A DNA stretch of 64,000 bases, from positions 3,536,001-3,600,000 of the forward strand of contig CAIIXF020000006.1 of NCBI GenBank assembly GCA_903813345.2, in the 5' to 3' direction. Position numbers and translations under genes: made by a program. The stretch's first letter is position 1, and each line of letters opens with the position of its first letter. Source of the stretch: Owenia fusiformis (Eukaryota; Annelida; Polychaeta; Sabellida; Oweniidae). The notes below the pieces were generated by a model. The model searched no databases and was not told the origin of the DNA. It saw only the letters and a program-made list of their open reading frames with translations. Of this stretch, positions 47,449 through 64,000 are shown piece by piece.

Positions 47449-48606
47449 TTACGCAGTAAACACGATACAAAAATATGTCATATTCCGCAACGAATATGGC
47501 ATATTCACTTGCGGTGTATGACAGATTCACCTGCGGTATATGGCATACACACTGGAGAGGTTAAGCTAACGATGTTTTTCACAACGTAACCGTGAACGCA
47601 AAGTACAAAAATTAACAAAGGAATGTATCGAGCGCTCATAGTTTTATGCGCGCTTAGTCTACTTCAGATACTCTTTCAGCTTCATAGTTTCGGGTTTAGA
47701 ACGGGAGATTTTGAAATTTGACGTTGGGTCAACGGGAACCATTTTACTCGTGTCTATTGAACACTATGCTGTCAATTTTGATTTCGATGCACAGTTGAAT
47801 TCTTGCTGAACACGATGATGTATGTCATGCATGATTTAGCGCCAAAAATCTTACGAAACGAGCTCGTTTAAAATATGTATTAGAAAACCAGCTATAAAAC
47901 CGCATCAATGACATACTATAGAATCATTACACGCTATGGTGTAGTCTAAACAAACACTGGATTTGAACGGCTATTTATATGAGAAGGCTACATGAATTTG
48001 TATATGGTCGAGTGATACGTACAGGTTCAGTTTCGATTATATATGCAAAGCTTAACCTCTCAACTAACCAATGAGAACGTGATACGGAAGTACGCAATTG
48101 TCAATTGCATAGGTTGAACGAAAAGTAAAACTTTATAAATTATTATATTGATTACTGAATCAGCAGTACGTACTACTGTGTATCGAATATATTAACTTAG
48201 CAGAAGTATCAGTCACCAGCAATCTCGCGTAATAAACTTACTCAATCAATCCAGGATTCATATATTAGTACTCGACGCACTAACTATGTTGGTAATCCAG
48301 CGTAGTTTTACATTTTGAGTCGATTCTCGCAACCAATCAAATCAAGGCTTTCTATATCACGTTTTCACCTGCGGTATATGTCATATTCACCTGCGGTATA
48401 TGGCATATTCCGCAAGTGAGTATGACATATTCCGCAGGTGAGTATAGGGTATTCATTGAAATCAATGTATCGCATATTCAATGCGGAATATCGCATACTC
48501 ACCTGCGGAATATGCCATATACCGCAGGTGAGTATGGCATGTTCACCCGTATCACAAATACCGCGCAACCATGAATGTATGCCATATACCGCGTAACAGA
48601 TATGCT
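47449..48606. mobile_element. putative 1.15-kb element with palindromic CACCTGCGG arms
   Basis: The left part (47449-47560) and right part (48360-48606) both carry inverted copies of 'cacctgcggtatatg' and 'catattccgcaggtg' words. The ends 'gatattgttacgcagt' (left) and 'gatatctgttacgcggta' (right, reverse-complemented) match partially. The right arm alone is a dense palindrome cluster at 48365-48545. No coding capacity. Confidence 0.6.
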
Positions 48607-48810
48607 TAAATCGATAAGTCACCGAAAGAGCTAAGAATTTCTGTTAAGAGTTCGATCCAGATTGTATTTATTCAATGTTGGTATATCGGTGCACTGCCAG
48701 ACGTTCGTTCAAGAGGCGAAAGTAAACAATAGTACCGCTTATTTGAAGAAAACACATATCATTCAGTACAGATTGACACAACTTAACCAACATAACACCT
48801 GATCTTCAAA

Positions 48811-54200
<5,390 letters not shown>

Positions 54201-54576
54201 TCGTAGAAATACCAACAAAACTTGGACAAACCATGCCATGAACTACAAAAAATGAAGACACACATCAACCTTGGTCTAAAGCTACATCACTTCTAGCTGG
54301 TGGTTGCAATGTAGTCCAATGGCGGTGAAAGTGCCTCGTATTTTTGGAGATTATAAATGTTATTTCAAAAGGACATCAAACGCATGCATTTTTATGACAA
54401 CTGTGATTTGGTACAAGCAATACTGTCATTTAAAAGTGTTAATTTCTATTTAAGTATACTATTAATTGAGGGTAGTTGGATTGACCAGCAGGGCATTTTA
54501 ATATAGGCCTCTCGTATATACATAATCACTGTGATAATACATGTGGAATATGTATAGGCTAAAATCTGAAATATTT

Positions 54577-54582
54577 AATAAA
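54577..54582 (+). terminator. AATAAA poly(A) signal of the PTGR1-type gene
   Basis: A canonical hexamer about 377 bases after the stop codon at 54198-54200, in the right orientation, with no gene between. It faces the minus-strand signal at 54753-54758, consistent with convergent 3' ends. Confidence 0.6.
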
Positions 54583-54752
54583 CAAAGAAATATGTAACTA
54601 CCACTACCATCTGTTTATGAATATAGAGCAAGGCCTCTATCAGTCATCATCCACACTAGAGATGCTTGCAATTCAGATGCTTTCAGCATAAGACCAAGTT
54701 ACCATTGCATTAAAAACAAAGAAAAAGAAAAAACGTATTCTTTTTTGGGGAA

Positions 54753-54758
54753 TTTATT
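54753..54758 (-). terminator. possible AATAAA poly(A) signal of the kelch gene
   Basis: A minus-strand AATAAA about 1.9 kb after the kelch stop codon. Other AT-rich hexamers lie in between, so an earlier site may be used. It marks the far limit of the likely 3' UTR. Confidence 0.35.
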
Positions 54759-56653
54759 GTGTAACCATTTACTTTTACACCGCTATATTCATAGAAAAAT
54801 TAATACATTTTACTCCATATTTGTTGTTAACTCATAAGTTTCACTGATAAGACAACAAATTTCTCTAATATTAATAGCATTTTTATCCCTAAAATCCCAA
54901 CATCTTACAACTTTAACAAAATCCTCATCAAAGTCCATCATATTATGTACATTCGTTATTATTAAATAATACTGCAAAGGCTATACATTAACACCACTGG
55001 CCAAAAGTAATAATATACACACTTTTATAATTTCATTTCATGATATCAACATTTCATTTTATTTCATGATTAATAAAATATTTTTCGTTATTCAGCATTG
55101 GTGATATATGCACTTATTGAAAAATAGTTTTGGCATCCAATAAGTTTTTAAAATATGGAAATAAACAAAGTAAATTTATAACTACAAAACAGCAACTCTG
55201 TGAGGAGTAAACCCTGACAAACAAAATAAGTGACGTTTTTCAAATCAATATGATCCAAGTTATTCCTCATAATGAATATTTCATGCTGGACAAGCCATTC
55301 AGAGATCATTTCTTAAATACCTTTTACATGCCTTCAGTAGTAAACCATACTATATAGAGAATAACTTTCACAGTCGAAAAAATAACATTTTTTCATCTAC
55401 TTGGAGTTGCCTTCATAAACTTCATTATGGTCAAATTAATAAATAAATGCATCAGTGCCCTCTATCTTTCAACCAAGAAAGGTCCAAATTGATCAGCTTT
55501 GCTCAGTATTGGGGGTCCATAGGCTTTTCCTATTATTAACCAATGACTTGACATAATTTCATTCATTCATTTAAGATAACATCTGACAATCCAGTAATAC
55601 ATTCCAAATTTTCAGTACATTTTTTGGTGTCTTCGATCATCTAAAAAAAATCTACTTTATACATGATTTATGACACTGAGAGAGTACACAGCACACAATA
55701 TCATTAGAGTGCATAATTACAAGCAGTTGAAATAAATAAAGCATTAATAGCAGCATTGAACACTCAATGTTTATATCATTATCGAACTCTCGTTCTCAGA
55801 GCACAAAAAACAATTCTGAGAATATTTCTTAGAAAACACAATTAATAAGCGGCAAGTGCATCACCATGATCTTAATGTTTGTACAATTGTCTATGACAAT
55901 CTGCTTCGTAAAATATGGCAGATGAAAATATCAAATGGTTTTAAATATTCTGTCACACTTTAGACCTGTTCAAAAACACACAATAACAACATATTCAATC
56001 CGTTAGCAGATGTGTAAGACATGAGGCCAGAGTAACAAATAGAAATGGTTCTTGTCACACTATTCATGCTCAAAAGGCAAATGACTTAATGGAGTAATGC
56101 TATCATTGCTCACTGATGACAAATCTATTGCAGTCTTTTTTCTGTTAAATTACTCCTTGTTTGAGTGCATTTACAAGCAATCAGAAAATGCTTTGTAATC
56201 ACACTGACTTAACTTCTGTAGTATGTTTAAGTCATTTGTCCTACCAAGAACCATATATATTAGATAACGTTGGGTGCCTTAACAACCTCTACTTGGAAAA
56301 ATAAGGTAGAATATTTACAATCGGAACATTGATTTGATATCAAGTCCAAAAATTAATAATAGATATTTGATCCTCTTGTCCAAGATGATAAGGTGGTTGG
56401 TCAAGTCTACATAAGCCATCTTTAAAAACACTCTCATAATTAAAAGTAATATGTTGTGGTTCGTAGGCCTGCATGGTGACAAGAGTAAGCTATGTAACCT
56501 TGTGTGGTTGCAAAATACCCTATGTCAATGTTAGGCTAAAGTGCCAAATGCCAAAAGTTTGTATGTAGAGTCTATACAACCCTCAATTTCCAGAGTATGA
56601 GTAGAGTTGCCTCGTAATGAGATATGGTACAAGATGCTGGATAGTATCCAGAG
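54759..56653 (-). other. likely 3' UTR of the kelch gene, no other gene
   Basis: AT-rich, no conserved open frame. It lies between the kelch stop and the convergent PTGR1-type gene. It includes copy 2 of a duplicated segment at 55284-55432. Confidence 0.45.
55284..55432 (+). repeat. duplicated 150-bp segment, copy 2
   Basis: Direct-orientation copy of 51693-51841, 3.6 kb away, in the region between the PTGR1-type and kelch genes. It begins 'cattcagagatcatttctta'. Confidence 0.88.
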
Positions 56654-59600
56654 TTAATGAACACCGTTGGTGACAGCTTCGTCCCCATTGGCTGCTGGGG
56701 TGTCACCATTGGTCACCGAAGCATTCCCATTGGCCAACAGATCTGGCCCGTTTTTGTGCTTAGATGACCCATTGACAACTGAGATGTTTCCCTTCATGAC
56801 TTCAATATCACGAGGTGAGTGTGATGTATGTCCATTGAGGCCATTACTATCAGAGCCCTCTTTTGGCAGGTAACTACACCATTCCTGCCCAGATTCATGT
56901 AAATACTCCATCTGATCCAAGAAAGCCTTTCCACTGAATCCACCAACAGCGAACAGCCTGTTGCCCATTACTGCACAGCCCACATTGGCACGACAGCTGA
57001 CCATATCGGGTCCAAACCTCCAAGTTTGGGTGTTGGGGTCAAAGATCTCCACAGAGCTGAGAGACTGGCTGCCGTCATGCCCACCAATCACATACAATTG
57101 ACCTGAAAGTGGGTAGCAATAAGACACATTATTATGTCATAATGCATGTAACAGTTAGAGCAGAATTTTTCAGTATGAGAAAAAGTTGAATTTGAAAAGG
57201 TTGAAAGGACAGGACTTATTGCAGTTATAACCAGATATAACCAGGGGATAGATACACGTCCAGTATTTTCGTCTGTGCAACTGGAAATACTGGATGCAGA
57301 ACTCCATTTTGATCCAGAACGAGGTAGGTGACGAGCCTGTTTCTAGATTAGGACACACTGTAAAACGATCACAGGCTACCGAGTAAAATCACACCTACAT
57401 CTCTCTGGATCATAAATGGAGGTCTGTGTCCAGTATCTCGGTTTGTACCAAACAAAAATACTGGACGCGTTTCTACCCTCTGATAATCAATAAAGTTCAC
57501 TCAGTGGACAATATCAGACCTAAGAATGACCACAGGTGCTAGTATTTGCTTATTTTGCATATGTGAAGACAAGAAAAGCAATTTACATTTTTGCTATTAC
57601 ACAAATTGACTGCTTCCTCATCTCTTATACATTGAATTTACCTTTGAAAACAGCCACTCCAGCTCCACGACGATTCGTCTTCATAGGTGGCACCAGTGTC
57701 CACTCATTGCTTTCAGAATCATAGACTTCAACAGAATTATGACACGTCCAAGCATTGCAACCTCCCACGGCGTACAACAAACCATTCAGGGGGCAAAGAC
57801 CTGTTTGGGATCTTGCTATAAAACAAATAAATTAACATGAATAAAGTGGCCTAAAAACTTAGTCAAGAAAATGGATATGACAAAGACTATTTCAACCCAA
57901 ACGTATTACATATTATACAAAATAATGACAATCTTTTAAGTAAATTTCCACTCATCTCTTATCTTTGTTGCTCCTTTAATAAACTTAAATTTCACGTTTC
58001 CTTTAATGTCTGAATCTAGATTTAACCAAAGCATATTGAAAATGCCCAATGATATAAATATATAAACAAAGGTAATACATCAAAGTATTAAAAGATGCAA
58101 TTTAGCACGTACCATGATTCATTGGGGCCATCTGTAGCCATGTATTAGTATCTAAACTGTAGACTTCACATTCCTTGATGGCATTTATACCATCCCAGCC
58201 CCCCACACAATAGACTTGGCCATTCAGCACACCAACACCTACAGATACGATGAAGTTATCAGATTATACCTTCATGTTTGCCAAAATGATGTGACAGTGA
58301 AGGATGACATATGTCAATGTTCTTCTTAATTCTTAGCAAGTTTATTTAAAATATTACAGTAATATCAGTGTTATTCAATGTTTTTTAACATGTGAGTCAA
58401 TGGGAGATAACAAACTTGTAACTGAGAAAAAGTGTGTACTTGAGAGGTGTTTGGATTAGAGGTGTATGGATATACAAATTTTAGAGTAATTATATCCCTA
58501 CCTGCACTGGACTTCTCCAAGCTTAGATCAGCAATGGGTTCCCATGCAGCAGATCCAAAGTCATACATCTCAGCAGATCTCAGTTCACTATGACCATTCG
58601 AGCCCCCAATCGCAAACAACTTGTTATCCAGTAGGCCAACATCGAACCTACCCCTAGGGTTCTTCATTGATTTCAATGGAGACCATATATTGGCCTGGAT
58701 GTCATATTGCTCTACAGTAGCAAGGCACTCCCCTCTGTCGTACCCCCCTACAGCCACCAAGTGGCCATTATAGACACAGACCCCCACACTACAGCGGGGA
58801 GAACTCATTGGGGCAAGAGGGGTCAGAGATGTTTGCTTTTCAATGGAGCCATCTCTTGGTGTTCCTAAAAGGCACAATACATCAATAGAACAAGGCACAG
58901 GACGTGAACGAGATCACACCATCAAATAGGCAGACACTATGAACCAGGAAAACTGTTCTCCTATTATGTTTACAAATTTCAAGAACAAGAAAAAAATGTT
59001 GACTATGGTCATATTAATCAATAGCTCACATATTGAGCTAAAATTTAAGGCAATATGACAAAGTGGATTGTTTTAGATGAGAAGATTTATCGAAAAACCT
59101 TCAAAATGGCCGCCAGTAAACAAAATGGCCACCCAAAATTTAATAAGTTCTAGAACTTGATATCCCCTATCATGTACAGAAAATCCGATGAGCAGTTTTC
59201 CTGAAATGGCAATGACAAGATTTTTCGAAAAACCTTAAAAATGGCCACCAGAAAACAAGATGGCCGCCCAAAAGTTAATCAGCTGTAGTACTTGATATCC
59301 TCTATCATCTGTGCGAATTTGAAGGAAATCCGATGAGCGGTTTTTCTAAATTGGCGCTGACAAGATTTTCGAAAAAACTTCAAATGGCCACCAGAAAACA
59401 AGATGGCCACCCAAAAGTCAATCAGCTCTAGTACTTGATATCCTCTATCATTTGTGTAAATTTGAAGGAAATCCGATGAGCGGTTTTCCTGAAATGGCGA
59501 TGACAAGATTTTTCGAAAAACCTTCAAAATGGCCACCAGAAAACAAGATGGCCGCCCAAAAGTTAATCAGCTCTAGTACTTGATATCCTCTATCATGTGT

Positions 59601-62600
59601 GTAAATTTGAAGGAAATCAGATGAGCGGATTTTCTGAAATGGCGATGACAAGATTTTTCGAAAAATCTTCAAAATGGCTGCCAGAAAACAAGATGGCCGC
59701 CCAAAAGTTAATCAGCTCTAGTACTTGATATCCTCTATCATTTGTGTAAATTTGAAGGAAATCCAATGAGCGGTTTTCCTGAAATGGCGATGACAAGATT
59801 TTTCGAAAAACCTTCAAAATGGCCGCCAGAAAACAAGATGGCCACCCAAAAGTTAATCAGCTCTAGTACTTCATATGCTCTATCATCTCTGCGAATTTGG
59901 AGAAAATCTGATGAGCAGTTTTCCTTAAACGGCGATGACAAAAAGCGGGACGATCACGACCACGACCAGTATGACGACTATATCCCACCGATGGTGTGAT
60001 AAAAACAGATACAATACATTTATAATTGATAGGTTAACAGACACAATATATCAAAAGAGTAACAGTACATCAGTTGAGCAACATATACAATATATCATTG
60101 GAAAATGTTACCTAAAACAGGGGAATTGGCTCCACTACGGTCACTATTGGCACGAAGATGTATGGAGATAACAGTAAGGTTGTCTTCCAGCATAGCTATA
60201 CACATAAGTGTCTTGTCTGAAATATAGAAATCAAGTATAAGTTATTATATTAAAGGGTCACATGTTATCAAATATTAGCCAATTATTAATCTGCCCTTGA
60301 TGAGATTATTTTCAATGTTACAAGAATCGTCCTTAAAATAGAGAGATAAGAAATAAAACTTTAACCTCTCGTGATAATTATCACGTGCAGATGACACTGA
60401 AATGACCAATGCCATTGAACTTGAAAGGTCTTAAGTGTCATTTGGGTTCAGGCTCTATGTACTTTAGAATGTTTGATACAAAATACTACAAAATAAACCA
60501 AACACAGGTTGTCCTATAGTGCACTTACCGCTGATCTTCTGAGTGGCAACAACTGTAAATTCTTTTTCCTCGCTAACCTCTTTGTCTTTAGGCTCCACTC
60601 CCATGACATGTTTGATCTGTGAGGCTGACCCTGGACTGAGACGTCTCTTCCCTGTACCTTGTTTGTTTGGAGTATTACCCTACAGCATTAATTGAGATAT
60701 GCCTTGTTTATTTGGAGTATTACCCTACAGCATTAATCAAGATATGCCTTGTTTATTTGGAGTATTACCCTACAGCATTAATTGAGATATGCCTTGTTTA
60801 TTTGGAGTATTACCCTACAGCATTAATCAAGATATGCCTTGTTTATTTGGAGTATTACCCTACAGCATTAATTGAGATATGCCTTGTTTATTTGGAGTAT
60901 TACCCTACAGCATTAATTGAGATATGCCTTGTTTATTTGGAGTATTACCCTACAGCATTAATTGAGATATGCCTTGTTTGTTTGGAGTATTACCCTACAG
61001 CATTAATTGAGATATGCCTTGTTTGTTTGGAGTATTACCCTAGAGCATTAATCAAGATATGCCTTGTTTATTTGGAGTATTACCCTACAGCATTAATTGA
61101 GATATGCCTTGTTTATTTGGAGTATTACCCTACAGCATTAATCAAGATATGCCTTGTTTATTTGGAGTATTACCCTACAGCATTAATTGAGATATGCCTT
61201 GTTTATTTGGAGTATTACCCTACAGCATTAATCAAGATATGCCTTGTTTATTTGGAGTATTACCCTACAGCATTAATTGAGATATGCCTTGTTTATTTGG
61301 AGTATTACCCTACAGCATTAATTGAGATATGCCTTGTTTATTTGGAGTATTACCCTACAGCATTAATTGAGATATGCCTTGTTTGTTTGGAGTATTACCC
61401 TACAGCATTAATTGAGATATGCCTTGTTTGTTTGGAGTATTACCCTAGAGCATTAATCAAGATATGCCTTGTTTATTTGGAGTATTACCCTACAGCATTA
61501 ATTGAGATATGCCTTGTTTATTTGGAGTATTACCCTACAGCATTAATCAAGATATGCCTTGTTTATTTGGAGTATTACCCTACAGCATTAATCAAGATAT
61601 GCCTTGTTTATTTTGAGTATTACCCTACAGCATTAATTGAGATATGCCTTGTTTATTTGGAGTATTACCCTAGAGCATTAATTGAGATATGCCTTGTTTA
61701 TTTGGAGTATTACCCTACAGCATTAATTGAGATATGCCTTGTTTGTTTGGAGTATTACCCTACAGCATTAATTGAGATATGCCTTGTTTGTTTGGAGTAT
61801 TACCCTAAAGCATTAATCAAGATATGCCTTGTTTATTTGGAGTATTACCCTACAGCATTAATTGAGATATGCCTTGTTTATTTGGAGTATTACCCTACAT
61901 CATTAATCAAGATATGCCTTGTTTATTTGGAGTATTACCCTACAGCATTAATCAAGATATGCCTTGTTTATTTGGAGTATTACCCTACAGCATTAATTGA
62001 GATATGCCTTGTTTATTTGGAGAATTACCCTACAGCATTAATTGAGATATGCCTTGTTTATTTGGAGTATTACCCTAGAGCATTAATTGAGATATGCCTT
62101 GTTTATTTGGAGTATTACCCTACAGCATTAATTGAGATATGCCTTGTTTGTTTGGAGTATTACCCTACAGCATTAATTGAGATATGCCTTGTTTGTTTGG
62201 AGTATTACCCTAAAGCATTAATCAAGATATGCCTTGTTTATTTGGAGTATTACCCTACAGCATTAATTGAGATATGCCTTGTTTATTTGGAGTATTACCC
62301 TACATCATTAATCAAGATATGCCTTGTTTATTTGGAGTATTACCCTACAGCATTAATCAAGATATGCCTTGTTTATTTGGAGTATTACCCTACAGCATTA
62401 ATTGAGATATGCCTTGTTTATTTGGAGAATTACCCTACAGCATTAATCGAGATATGCCTTGTTTATTTGGAGTATTACCCTACAGCATTAATTGAGATAT
62501 GCCTTGTTTATTTGGAGTATTACCCTACAGCATTAATTGAGATATGCCTTGTTTATTTGGAGTATTACCCTACAGCATTAATTGAGATATGCCTTGTTTA

Positions 62601-63738
62601 TTTGGAGTATTACCCTACAGCATTAATCGAGATATGCCTTGGTTATTTGGAGTATTACGTTACAACATTGATAAGATATTTTCGTTTGTTGTCTTTTGCA
62701 CAGAATGTTTGATTCTCATTGATATGGATGATGTTTCACACATCTTACATTGAAAGTCAAATTATCTTAGTTAAGTTATCTCCTACATTATTTTTATGAA
62801 CATGTTGCTAGCTTATGATTCTACCTGTCTTCGTCAATGTTTCTCAATATTTCATTATTTCGGAACAGATTTTCAATTTTTTGAATCTTGGCAATCATTT
62901 TCAAATAATGTGTGAATATTGTTTATAAAAAATGAAACCAAATAGCTTTAAAATATACTTTGAATATAAATTCAAAGGTTATGGCTTAAGAAACTGCTGG
63001 TCTGTTAGTCCGTTATAAAGAGACCTGCTGGGGAACATGTCACTAAATGTACCTGTCGTTTAGTTTTAAGCTTCTTATAATCTGTGATGATGTCAGCTCC
63101 GTTCAGATCTTCGTCGTCACAATCCACACAGTCTCTCAGAGTGAAGTCAGAGGTCATATAAAGCACATTAACCTACAACAGAGGGCATCAATTTCAAACA
63201 TGAACTGATTGAGAGAATAGCATGTTCACTTGAACAGTCGTTAAATGTACCGTTTAATCGATAATTTGATATTTCATTTTATGTACTTTGTTAGTGTCGA
63301 AAAGTGAAATAAAAAATACATGAACAAGTTATTTGGGAAGTTCAAATAATGTACTATAAATTATATTCAAATCGTTAATTTAATGTAAGCATTAGGTTGA
63401 AATGTTTTCAAACATGAGAATTCTGTTTTGAATAAGTTTTGAACAAGGAATGGGTATGCTTGTATATATAAACATACTATAATGGATGTAGTACAGTGTA
63501 CACAAGTGGAGGTTCATTCATAGGTGGGAATTTCAAATTTGGTGTTTCTGGGAACAATGTGGGAACAAGATGGCTGACAGATAGAGAAGGGTCTACCTAC
63601 ACTCTCCATCACTTACATGATCTGTTAACATATCGAGTGAAACGGCATCCAAGAGACTGCGCTGAGTCCAATCGACCACAAGTTTACAAATTTGCCTGTC
63701 GTTAGACCCATAATTCTGGTCTGTCTCATTGTCTACAC
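56654..63738 (-). CDS. IVNS1ABP: IVNS1ABP-type BTB-BACK-kelch protein, 3' part (8 exons), 5' end beyond window
   Basis: Exons: 63738-63617, 63172-63053, about 60646(or 60657)-60529, 60216-60112, 58864-58502, 58238-58113, 57815-57642, 57102-56654. The first two cover the end of the BACK domain (RQICKLVVDWTQRSLLDAV; VNVLYMTSDFTL). Next is the family-specific middle region (EFTVVATQKISDKTLMCIAM). Then come six kelch repeats with GG cores (AVGGYDRGECLATVEQY, AIGGSNGHSE, CVGGWDGINA, AVGGCNAWTC, VIGGHDGSQS, AVGGFSGKAF). The tail ends in asparagine-glycine words (ANGNAS, TNGDTPAANGDEAVTNGVH) not expected from vertebrate homologues. Family role: cytoplasmic/nuclear actin-binding kelch scaffold that protects cells from actin stress. 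The BTB exons should lie past 64000. The 60529 exon's acceptor is uncertain: AG|AGACG (60646) keeps the frame from 63053, whereas AAG|GTACAG (60657) does not. Confidence 0.92.
58370..58490. mobile_element. remnant of the pogo-like element family
   Basis: 'aacatgtgagtcaatgggag', 'gagaggtgtttggattagag' and 'gtgtatggatatacaaattt' echo the interior and right end of 30324-30825. It is truncated and has no clear termini. It lies in a kelch-gene intron. Confidence 0.5.
59040..59950. repeat. 145-bp tandem repeat with 'aaaatggccgccagaaaac' words
   Basis: About six direct copies at 145-base spacing (for example aaaatggcc at 59526, 59671, 59816). Each has 'aacaagatggccgcccaaa', 'agctctagtacttgatatcc', 'aaatttgaaggaaatccgat' and 'gcgatgacaagatttttcg'. 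It lies in a kelch-gene intron. The minus-strand open frames (KNLVIAISGKPLIG-like) are array products. Confidence 0.95.
60658..62700. repeat. 45-bp minisatellite, about 45 copies in a nine-unit higher-order pattern
   Basis: Units of 45 bases ('ttggagtattaccctacagc', 'attaattgagatatgccttg', 'tttat'), starting right at the 5' side of the kelch exon 60529-60657. Variants (atcaag for attgag; tttgtttgg for tttatttgg; cctagagc or cctaaagc) recur at a nine-unit (405-bp) interval, with one block of eight. Since 45 is a multiple of 3, one plus-strand frame stays open for 681 codons (EYYPTALIEICLVYL units). This is judged non-coding because it is antisense inside an intron. Confidence 0.97.
62701..63052. 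other. kelch-gene intron, no feature seen
   Basis: AT-rich intron between the 45-bp array and the exon 63172-63053. Nothing recognised. Confidence 0.5.
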
Positions 63739-64000
63739 CTGGTGAAAAAAAACACACTGCGAATTTACAAACAAGCGACCCTCCCCCCACCCATATTACA
63801 CAACATTACCTTGGTCATTCAAGCATGTGGCGTTCAATGATGCATCCCTGTTTTTAAGTGTTTACATGTTTATGTATTTCAGACCTGCAGATAAAGTAAA
63901 CTTACTTTTACACTGGTACGATCTCTTTAGATTGGAACAGACTCATATACAGTGATCTCCCTAGGATTTTCTAAAATGGGTGTAAAATGTCTCTCTAATT
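63739..64000. other. kelch-gene intron to the window edge
   Basis: No exon could be supported here. The upstream BACK/BTB exons are expected at higher coordinates, outside the window. Confidence 0.5.

Noticed and set aside
60667-62712. 681-codon plus-strand open frame with EYYPTALIEICLVYL repeats
   Set aside because: It exists only because the minisatellite unit is 45 bp. It lies antisense in an intron of a real gene, and its ends show no splice or promoter support.

Overview
This is animal nuclear DNA, not bacterial. Every protein-coding gene found is split by GT-AG introns, and the AT-rich intergenic and intronic space is full of minisatellites and small inverted-repeat elements. The six genes all have clear metazoan relatives. 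Together with the compact 0.1-3 kb introns and the repeat style (arrays carrying 'AAAATGGCCGCC' words, short-TIR elements), this suggests an invertebrate, probably marine. I cannot name the phylum from the sequence alone. Gene models were built by hand from splice sites, reading-frame phase and family similarity. In nearly all of them the phases join without conflict.

Layout. 1-400: 46-bp satellite. 505-3985 (-): complete SIAH-type RING E3 ligase, 275 aa. 4.0-6.5 kb: no gene. 6.55-11.3 kb: large repeat composite with two satellites inside diverged inverted ends. 11.3-13.4 kb: repeats. 13955-19102 (-): a voltage-sensor-domain protein of the HVCN1/TMEM266 type, 527 aa, with a very long S1-S2 loop. 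19.4-20.1 kb: 'ATCCCATCGAACA' TIR element. 20750-34611 (-): complete OSBPL10/11-type oxysterol-binding-protein relative (PH plus ORD) with two candidate first exons. 35-41 kb: no gene; minisatellites, MITEs and a 2.2-kb array of 43-bp units. 41414-44739 (+): complete zeta-crystallin-type quinone reductase, 333 aa. 45-48.7 kb: TIR elements. 48811-54200 (+): complete PTGR1-type prostaglandin/alkenal reductase, 329 aa. 56654-63738 (-): the 3' part (BACK plus six kelch repeats) of an IVNS1ABP-type kelch protein whose BTB exons lie beyond the right edge.

The genes do not form a pathway. They are ordinary neighbours (ubiquitin ligase, voltage sensor, lipid transfer, two MDR oxidoreductases, kelch scaffold). 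The two MDR reductases are adjacent and co-oriented but belong to different subfamilies. The most notable points are: the voltage sensor with a roughly 175-residue, sequon-bearing, furin-site-bearing S1-S2 loop and no first S4 arginine; a RIM/Slp-like helix on an alternative first exon of the ORP gene; and three minisatellites in three genes that begin exactly at splice junctions, two of them largely made of repeated copies of a splice donor.
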